From Desulfobacteria bacterium (GTDB taxonomy: Bacteria > Desulfobacterota > Desulfobacteria > Desulfobacterales > C00003060), in the NCBI GenBank assembly GCA_030145035.1, contig JAQYWL010000553.1, positions 1-10,476 on the forward strand: a stretch of 10,476 nt of DNA. The letters are read 5' to 3'. The notes beneath the pieces were generated by a model. That model saw only the letters and a program-made list of their open reading frames with translations, did not search any database and was not told the origin of the DNA. This document shows, piece after piece, positions 6,650 through 10,476 of the stretch. The first letter of the stretch is position 1. Every line of letters starts with the position of its first letter. The position numbers were made by a program, and so were the translations under genes.

Positions 6650-7672
6650 AAAATTTATAATATCTCCGTCTTGAACAACGTAGGTCTTTCCCTCAAGGCG
6701 AACCTTGCCCTCTTTTTTGGCTTGCTGGTATGTGCCTGCGGCCATCAGGTCGTCATAGGCGAGCACCTCGGCGCGGATAAAGCCCTTTTTCATGTCCGAG
6801 TGAATCACCTCAGCCGCATCCAGGGCCGTCGTCTCTCTGGGGATCAACCAACAACGCACTTCATCGTGGACCACCGTGAAAAATGCAATCAGCCCGAGCA
6901 CGTTGCACGAATGCTGAATCACCCTGTCCATGGCCGAGCTCTTGATGTGGTAAGCGGTCAAAAACTCTGCGGCCTCTTCAGGGGATAACTCTGCAAGCTC
7001 CATCTCCAGCTTGCCCCGGACCACGAGTGGATTGTAAAGTTCGGGAGGTTCCTCCCATTGCGGAGGGCTTTCGTCTTCATCGTCGTTATTGAAAAGCACG
7101 AGGACCGGTTTGGCTGAAAGAAGCGTATACCCCTTCAACAGGTGAGCAGTAGCCAGTTCAGGATCGTCCCGCAAAGGCCTCTGGGCTTCAAGCAGCCGGA
7201 GGCAGGCTTCAAGCAGCCGGCGCTCCTCGGCGCTTATCTTCTTGCCGCGCTTTTTGTCAAGATCGAGACGTTCGATCCGCTTTTCAACCACCACAAGATC
7301 GGCAAAGATCATGTCGGTTTCAAGCTTCAGAAAATCGTCTCGCGGGTGAGGCGCATCTCCGCCTCGTCGATGAAAATTTCGCACCACGTGGATCAGGGCA
7401 TCACAGGGGCGGACTTCATTCCAAAAGCTCTCATCACCCTGCCCATGCAGGCTGTAAGCCTCTGTGCCGTATGGAAGCAGGTATTCGACACGAGCATAGA
7501 CGGTCTTCGCGGGTTTGAAGAGCCTGTTCAAGGCATCGACCCTCTGGTCCGGCACCCGGACAGTAGCAATGCGATGCCCTTTCTGGGCCCCCTCTTCAGA
7601 CTTGCTCCGGGTCAAGGTCTGGAAAATGGTCGACTTACCTGATCCGGGAAGACCTATGATCCCAAGTCTCAT
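6626..7672 (-). CDS. Divergent YchF/Obg-family P-loop protein (DUF933/TGS)
   Basis: The 348-residue product starts MRLGIIGLPGSGKST with Walker A at 7-15. It shares the YchF segments VPDQRVDALNRLFKPAKTVYARVEY (as PDPRLDxLxxxxKP), CDALIHVVRNF and LETDMIFADLVVVEKRIERL. A coiled-coil insertion at about 128-170 precedes KPVLVLFNNDDE near 188-199. The C-terminal DUF933/TGS region holds FFTVVHDEVRCWLI, GFIRAEVLAYDD and YVVQDGDIINFRF (about 264-343). YchF normally has DIAGLVxGAS as its G3 motif; here the site reads LLPYGTEAYSLHGQGDE, and the switch I region is also shortened. Nucleotide hydrolysis is therefore doubtful. Canonical YchF is about 363 residues and binds ribosomes, preferring ATP. This is best seen as a divergent paralogue of unknown role, not the housekeeping copy. 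AGGAGAG lies about 13 bases before the ATG. Confidence 0.88.
   Translation of the reverse strand: MRLGIIGLPGSGKSTIFQTLTRSKSEEGAQKGHRIATVRVPDQRVDALNRLFKPAKTVYARVEYLLPYGTEAYSLHGQGDESFWNEVRPCDALIHVVRNFHRRGGDAPHPRDDFLKLETDMIFADLVVVEKRIERLDLDKKRGKKISAEERRLLEACLRLLEAQRPLRDDPELATAHLLKGYTLLSAKPVLVLFNNDDEDESPPQWEEPPELYNPLVVRGKLEMELAELSPEEAAEFLTAYHIKSSAMDRVIQHSCNVLGLIAFFTVVHDEVRCWLIPRETTALDAAEVIHSDMKKGFIRAEVLAYDDLMAAGTYQQAKKEGKVRLEGKTYVVQDGDIINFRFAISTT
7184..7220 (-). repeat. 21-bp period in-frame duplication in the coiled coil
   Basis: The 16 bases GGCTTCAAGCAGCCGG occur at 7184-7199 and again at 7205-7220, giving a 21-base period. On the minus strand this encodes RLLEACL followed by RLLEAQR at residues 152-165 of the YchF-like protein. 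The period equals seven residues, one heptad of a coiled coil, so the reading frame and the helical register are both preserved. Confidence 0.85.
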
Positions 7673-7872
7673 CTTTTTTGCGTAGCTCTCCTAATAGGTT
7701 TGCAATAGGGTATCATAACATCGTGCTCATTTCCATATTGCCACCTTACCTTTCGAGTTCTATTCCCTTCTTGCTGACCCGCGCCCGAAAATTGGACGCA
7801 ACTGAGCGGTCAGCTTCAATGGCAAGAGGGGTCAGACATGAAAATAGAAGTTTACAATTGCTGCAACATCTG

Positions 7873-8119
7873 GAACTTAGTTCGCTTCGCTCACAATTGG
7901 AATGTTGGAATACTGGAATGATGGAATAATGGGTTCTGGGAAAATGGGACAGTGGCTTATTGGCAAAATCTCTCTTGACAGGGAAGCTAATAAATGTGTA
8001 ACTTCCTTTAAAAACCAACATTCCAATATTCCACCATTCCATTATTCCATGCGCCAGGCAAAAAACCGAGGCCTCGAAAACCTCCTATATTTTCAATAAG
8101 TTGTAGAAATTCCGAGACG
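7873..8119. repeat. Interspersed octamer-arm element, copy B
   Basis: The longest copy begins GAACTTAGTTCGCTTCGC, followed by CACAATTGG. The left arm (7895-7933) carries four TGGAAT units with two-base spacers, an exact 8-nt period. The right arm (8015-8050) carries four ATTCCA units on the same period, so the arms form an inverted repeat around a loop of about 80 bases. The left arm ends in ATGGGTTCTGGGAAAA, similar to ATGGGTTTAGAGGAAAA in copy C. The right end (8077-8119) repeats that of copy A: AAAACCTC, then AATAAGTTGTAGAAATTCCG. No transposase is encoded, so any movement would depend on enzymes elsewhere. Confidence 0.76.
7975..8002 (+). promoter_or_regulatory. Weak promoter candidate inside element B
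   Basis: A perfect TTGACA at 7975-7980 is followed after 16 bases by TGTAAC at 7997-8002, which matches four of six -10 positions. It points toward the MoaE-like gene from within the loop between the arms of element B. If active, the element would carry an outward promoter with a leader of about 195 bases. The -10 lacks the final T, so confidence is low. Confidence 0.22.
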
Positions 8120-8204
8120 TTTACAGCATCACCTGCCGGGGAAATAATAGAGAGGATAGGCGAGAAGACATCTTTTTTCTGACGAAGATCGGAAAAAATT
8201 CCTT

Positions 8205-8561
8205 GTGGAACTTACCGCGTTAATTGACAGGATCAAATCGCACCCGGACTACGCCAAGGTCGGCATGATCTTGTGCCACAACGGGGTGGTGAGAGGGACT
8301 TCCCGGGACGGACAACGTGTTTCAGGCCTAACCGTTACGGTTGATCGCGAGGCCCTGGACGTCATCCTTGCTGAACAAAGGCAGAGACCAGGTATTGTAG
8401 ATATACTGGTGGAGTTTCGGGAAGGGTCGCTTAAAGTCGGCGATGACCTCATGTTTATTGTGGTGGCCGGTGACTTGCGAGACCATGTCATTCCGGTGCT
8501 GGAGGATACCCTGAACGCGATCAAAAAACGGGTGACCCGCAAGATAGAGCACTTCGTGTAA
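8205..8561 (+). CDS. moaE: Short MoaE-like molybdopterin synthase large-subunit protein
   Basis: The 118-residue protein resembles MoaE, the catalytic subunit that inserts dithiolene sulfur into cyclic pyranopterin monophosphate using thiocarboxylated MoaD. HNGVVRGTSRDG (25-36) corresponds to the family GxVR segment, with Arg30 as the probable equivalent of E. coli Arg39. VGDDLMFIVVAGDLRDHVIPVLEDTLNAIKKRV (about 77-110) matches the VGDxxVxVxVxxxHR and LKxR region, with Lys107 and Lys113 near the two E. coli catalytic lysines. The usual His-Arg pair reads Leu-Arg, and the protein is about 30 residues shorter than E. coli MoaE, ending soon after the second lysine. The start is GTG with a weak ribosome site; the frame is open upstream only to 8160, with no ATG. 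No moaD lies in the window. The family call is fairly secure, catalytic competence less so. Confidence 0.8.
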   Translation: MELTALIDRIKSHPDYAKVGMILCHNGVVRGTSRDGQRVSGLTVTVDREALDVILAEQRQRPGIVDILVEFREGSLKVGDDLMFIVVAGDLRDHVIPVLEDTLNAIKKRVTRKIEHFV

Positions 8562-8574
8562 GAGGGGGGACTTA

Positions 8575-8601
8575 AGACTTCCTGGAGCCTCTGTGAAGTC
8601 T
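8575..8601 (+). terminator. Hairpin after the MoaE-like gene, possible terminator
   Basis: AGACTTC at 8575-8581 and GAAGTCT at 8595-8601 form a perfect 7-bp stem with a 13-base loop, 13 bases after the stop codon. No T-run follows, so it may be a weak or factor-dependent terminator, or only a transcript-stabilising structure. Confidence 0.3.
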
Positions 8602-8610
8602 GTGAAAACT

Positions 8611-8754
8611 GAACTTAGGGGCTTTGCACCAATTGGAGTACTGGAGTATTGGAGTGATGGGTTTAGAGGAAAACAAAAATTCTTCCGCTCTTCCTACCCA
8701 CTACTCCAGTACTCCAACACTCCATTCCTCCAGAAGCGGATAGAAATTTTGAGA
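8611..8754. repeat. Interspersed octamer-arm element, copy C
   Basis: This copy lies between the MoaE-like gene and moaC. The left end GAACTTAGGGGCTTTGC is followed by ACCAATTGG. The left arm (8631-8661) has three TGGAGT units at an 8-nt period, ending in GATGGG. The right arm (8697-8732) has CCCACTACTCC and further ACTCCA units at the same period, pairing with the left arm across a loop of about 35 bases. The right end TAGAAATTTTGAGA (8741-8754) matches the right ends of copies A and B. Units here are TGGAGT throughout, while copy B uses TGGAAT. Confidence 0.76.
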
Positions 8755-8755
8755 T

Positions 8756-8815
8756 ACATAAACAGGCCGTGATCAGTTATGTAAACAGAGTTACACTGTT
8801 ATACGAGGGAAGCTT
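8756..8815 (+). promoter_or_regulatory. Leader with two short hairpins before moaC
   Basis: ACATAA at 8756-8761 pairs with TTATGT at 8777-8782, and AACAG at 8784-8788 pairs with CTGTT at 8796-8800. A clear GAGGGA ribosome site at 8805-8810 follows, five bases before the ATG. The two tandem stems end just upstream of the ribosome site and might affect translation or bind a regulator. The stretch is shorter than the known molybdenum-cofactor riboswitch and I do not recognise that motif in it. Confidence 0.3.
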
Positions 8816-9292
8816 ATGCCAACATTCACCCATCTTGATGAGGAAGGGCGGGTTCGCATGGTCGACGTATCCGAAAAGGCCGCCACGGTCCGGGAGGCAG
8901 TGGCCCAGGGTATCATTACTATGCAGCCCGAGACCTTTGACCTGATCACGGAGCAAAAGGTAAGAAAGGGAAATGTCCTCGAAACCGCACGCATCGCAGG
9001 CATTATGGCTGCGAAAAGAACCGCAGAACTCATTCCCATGTGTCATCCCCTCTCCATCACACACGTGCAGATCGATTTTTTCCCGCATCCCGACACCAAT
9101 AGTATGCGGATAGAGGCAGTTGTGCGGGTGGTCGGGCAAACCGGTGTGGAAATGGAAGCCCTGACAGCGGTGTCGATCGCTGCCTTGACCATCTACGACA
9201 TGTGCAAGTCATACGACCGCGCCATGACCATCTCTGATGTCTACCTGCTCAAAAAATCCGGGGGCAAAAGCGGCACGTTTGTGAGGGAATAA
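8816..9292 (+). CDS. moaC: Cyclic pyranopterin monophosphate synthase MoaC
   Basis: MoaC converts the 3',8-cyclo-dihydro-GTP made by MoaA into cyclic pyranopterin monophosphate, the first stable molybdopterin precursor, in the cytoplasm as a hexamer. The 158-residue protein has the usual length and every block: MVDVSEK (15-21), KGNVLETARIAGIMAAKRT (51-69), ELIPMCHPL (71-79) and GVEMEALTAVSIAALTIYDM (110-129). Lys51, His77, Glu112, Asp128 and Lys131 all fall at the E. coli catalytic positions. The ATG has a good GAGGGA ribosome site. It follows element C, so it is probably transcribed apart from the MoaE-like gene. No moaA is visible in the window. Confidence 0.97.
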   Translation: MPTFTHLDEEGRVRMVDVSEKAATVREAVAQGIITMQPETFDLITEQKVRKGNVLETARIAGIMAAKRTAELIPMCHPLSITHVQIDFFPHPDTNSMRIEAVVRVVGQTGVEMEALTAVSIAALTIYDMCKSYDRAMTISDVYLLKKSGGKSGTFVRE

Positions 9293-9315
9293 TCAATGTC
9301 ATTAACTTAAGAACC

Positions 9316-9406
9316 AAATCTCCCCCCTTTGTAAAAGGGGGGTCGGGGGGGATTTGATGCAACCCGCCGAAATCCCCCTAAATCCCCCTTTGATAAAGAG
9401 GGATTT
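9316..9406. repeat. Dispersed C-run/G-run palindromic repeat before fdhD
   Basis: Two adjacent hairpins fill the moaC-fdhD gap. The first has a perfect 9-bp stem CCCCCCTTT (9322-9330) with AAAGGGGGG (9334-9342) and loop GTA, inside flanking AAATC (9316) and GATTT (9355). The second pairs AAATCCCCCTTT (9380-9391) with AAAGAGGGATTT (9395-9406), loop GAT, with one mismatch in 12. The AATCCCCCTAAATCCCCCTT core resembles a repeat I know from many bacterial genomes, which is often mistranslated as NPPLIKG-like peptides. It may also act as a terminator after moaC, though no T-run follows the first stem. Confidence 0.85.
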
Positions 9407-9407
9407 T

Positions 9408-9422
9408 AAGGAAATAATGATG
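9408..9422 (+). promoter_or_regulatory. Ribosome site that fixes the fdhD start
   Basis: AAGGA at 9408-9412 stands seven bases before the ATG at 9420 and four before the ATG at 9417. Both are in the fdhD frame, which stays open upstream to a TTG at 9354. That upstream part is the palindromic repeat translated, so the real start is 9420 (or 9417). Confidence 0.7.
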
Positions 9423-10205
9423 AAGTACGCTTTTACCTACGATGTGGCCGAATTTGTAGAAGGCCGCTTTCAAGAAACCCAGGTAGCAGCCATCCAGGAG
9501 GTTCCTTTAACGATCTATCTTAATGGTCATGAGGTGGTCACCCTGCTGTGTACGGGAAAGTACCCCAAGTTTTTGGCCTTGGGATTCTTAAAGTCTGACG
9601 GCCTCATTACAGATCGGAAGCAACTAAAGGGTATTCGCGTTGAGGAAGAGCCTGAAAGGTTTAAGGTGCACGTTGAGACATCTTATGATCCCTTCAAGCT
9701 CCAACGTTTGGAGCGCTCTATTACCTCCGGGTGCGGCAAGGGGACAAATTTTGAGCGTAATGTAGAAACCATTTCCTCGAAAACTGTTGCGGCAAAGCTG
9801 ACCGTGACACCAGAGCAGATCTTGCAGTTGGCAACTGAACTCGACGAACGATCCACCCTTTACAGGGCTACCAGGGGATGCCATAACGCCTCGCTTGCCA
9901 CATCGGAAAAGATCCTGATCTTCCGGGAAGATATAGGCAGGCACAATGCCATTGACATGATTTGCGGACAATGCTTCTTGGATAACATCCCCACCGAGGA
10001 CAAACTCATCGTGTCTACCGGTCGTATTGCCTCAGAGATTCTCTTGAAGGCCATACGACTGGGGGTGCCTATCCTTGTATCCGGCTCGGGTGCGACGCGA
10101 TTCTCCATTGACCTGGCCCGAAGAATCAATATGACAGTCGTCGGACAGGTGCGACAGGGTCGTATGGTCGTTTACAATCATGGAGGTAGAATAGCGGGGT
10201 TGTGA
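9420..10205 (+). CDS. fdhD: Formate dehydrogenase accessory sulfurtransferase FdhD
   Basis: FdhD carries sulfur from a cysteine desulfurase to the molybdenum or tungsten bis-MGD cofactor of formate dehydrogenase; without it the enzyme is inactive. The 261-residue protein shows the family blocks VPLTIYLNGHEVVTLLCTG (28-46), LALGFLKSDGLI (52-63), REDIGRHNAIDMICG (169-183), STGRIASEILLKA (199-211) and GVPILVSGSGAT (215-226). The cysteine loop reads SGCGKG (103-108): Cys105 is present but the second Cys of the usual CxxC is Gly. A further cysteine sits in TRGCHNAS (151-158), where most FdhD have GGxHxA. The reading frame could be extended upstream, but that part is repeat-derived. The TGA stop overlaps the moeA GTG, so the two are coupled. 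No formate dehydrogenase gene is in the window. Confidence 0.94.
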   Translation: MKYAFTYDVAEFVEGRFQETQVAAIQEVPLTIYLNGHEVVTLLCTGKYPKFLALGFLKSDGLITDRKQLKGIRVEEEPERFKVHVETSYDPFKLQRLERSITSGCGKGTNFERNVETISSKTVAAKLTVTPEQILQLATELDERSTLYRATRGCHNASLATSEKILIFREDIGRHNAIDMICGQCFLDNIPTEDKLIVSTGRIASEILLKAIRLGVPILVSGSGATRFSIDLARRINMTVVGQVRQGRMVVYNHGGRIAGL

Positions 10206-10476
10206 CTGACAAGGAATTTTTCAAAGTGACCTCCCTGGGGACCGTACTCGAACTGATTCGCACCTTTCCGTGTGTCAATGACGAGGTCCTGCCATTAAAT
10301 CAGTGTGCCGGCCGCATTCTATCCCGGGATATCGTCTCCAGGATCGATCTTCCGGAATTCAAGCGTGCGACCATGGATGGCTATGCGGTCTATGCCGAAG
10401 ACACCCACGGCGCGTCATCGACCCGGCCCGCCTTCCTCAGCGTAATCGGTGAAGTGCCCATGGGCGCGGCCAGCCA
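10202..10476 (+). CDS. moeA: Molybdopterin molybdotransferase MoeA, N-terminal part
   Basis: MoeA inserts molybdate into adenylylated molybdopterin. Only the first 91 codons are in the window; the gene continues to the right. The hallmark RATMDGYAV at residues 55-63 (usually RSAMDGYAV) is preceded by LPLNQCAGRILSRDIVSRIDLPEF, the standard MoeA N-terminal segment, and followed by a Val-Ile-Gly-Glu-Val-Pro-Met-Gly segment near the edge. The start is GTG at 10202, overlapping the fdhD stop in a GTGA junction. A stop in this frame at 10187-10189 excludes any earlier start. GGAGGT at 10182-10187 lies 14 bases away, which is long, so reinitiation after fdhD is likely. Confidence 0.94.
   Translation, partial: MTDKEFFKVTSLGTVLELIRTFPCVNDEVLPLNQCAGRILSRDIVSRIDLPEFKRATMDGYAVYAEDTHGASSTRPAFLSVIGEVPMGAAS

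Larger units (their letters stand above)
7673..8204. other. Divergent intergenic region without a gene
   Basis: These 532 bases separate the divergent YchF-like and MoaE-like genes. I see no credible coding sequence; the open frames here derive from the repeat arms. Content from left: the ribosome site of the YchF-like gene near 7686-7692; a stretch with GAGGGGTCAGACATG near 7828-7842 that resembles common intergenic repeat debris, though I cannot assign it; element B at 7873-8119; and a perfect palindrome CGAGGCCTCG at 8067-8076. The final 85 bases before the GTG at 8205 are AT-rich with no clear strong ribosome site. Confidence 0.6.

Noticed and set aside
6560..6988. 142-residue plus-strand open frame after dnaJ
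   Set aside because: It overlaps element A and the antisense of the DUF933/TGS region; no motif supports it.
7142..7642. 166-residue plus-strand open frame
   Set aside because: It is the complement of the YchF-like gene, which has clear family motifs on the other strand.
7746..8042. 98-residue minus-strand open frame
   Set aside because: Its N-terminal half is element B translated, giving repetitive Trp-Asn-Ile and His-Ser-Asn stretches; there is no domain.
7895..8050. CRISPR array suggested by regular repeats
   Set aside because: The period is only 8 bases with two-base variable positions, the arms face each other, and there are no spacers or cas genes.
8741..8815. Molybdenum-cofactor riboswitch before moaC
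   Set aside because: The stretch between element C and the ribosome site is far too short for that structure, and its conserved core was not found.

Overview
The window looks like a chromosomal segment of an anaerobic, Gram-negative-type bacterium, most likely a sulfate-reducing or related member of the Desulfobacterota (former Deltaproteobacteria). This is an inference. It rests on moderate base composition, a compact MoaE-like protein, FdhD and molybdenum-cofactor genes (which imply molybdo- or tungsto-enzymes such as formate dehydrogenase), and two kinds of intergenic repeat that I associate from memory with such genomes. Nothing in the window fixes the species.

Layout, left to right. Positions 1-450 hold the 3' end of a PIN-domain (DUF3368) toxin-like gene cut by the window edge. 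Positions 531-829 hold a metallophosphoesterase gene reduced to its two ends by an internal deletion. After about 240 bases without a visible gene, a good promoter candidate (1067-1094) precedes a tightly overlapping five-gene operon on the plus strand. It encodes an ABC-2 ATPase, its permease, a GldG-like auxiliary membrane protein, a membrane-anchored DUF4340 protein and a complete DnaJ (1127-6525). The first four form a GldAFG-type export or envelope module; dnaJ is translationally coupled to it.

Convergent to dnaJ lies a divergent YchF/Obg-family protein on the minus strand (6626-7672). It keeps the Walker A motif and the C-terminal DUF933/TGS region but lacks the switch regions. From 8205 onward the plus strand carries molybdenum-cofactor genes: a short MoaE-like protein, MoaC, FdhD and the start of MoeA. 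MoaC makes cyclic pyranopterin monophosphate, MoaE belongs to the next step (sulfur insertion), MoeA inserts the metal, and FdhD sulfurates the cofactor for formate dehydrogenase. Only fdhD and moeA overlap; the other gaps are filled by repeats.

The most distinctive feature is a family of three interspersed elements (about 6531-6649, 7873-8119, 8611-8754). Each has a conserved left end, arms built of an 8-nt period TGGARTNN that form an inverted repeat, and a conserved right end around TAGAAATT. The first copy appears to supply the last codons and stop of the YchF-like gene. A second, unrelated palindromic repeat (9316-9406) precedes fdhD and creates a false N-terminal extension. I found no CRISPR array, no transposase, no rRNA and no tRNA. 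I see no complete new defence or biosynthetic system; the novelty is in the repeats and the degenerate protein motifs.
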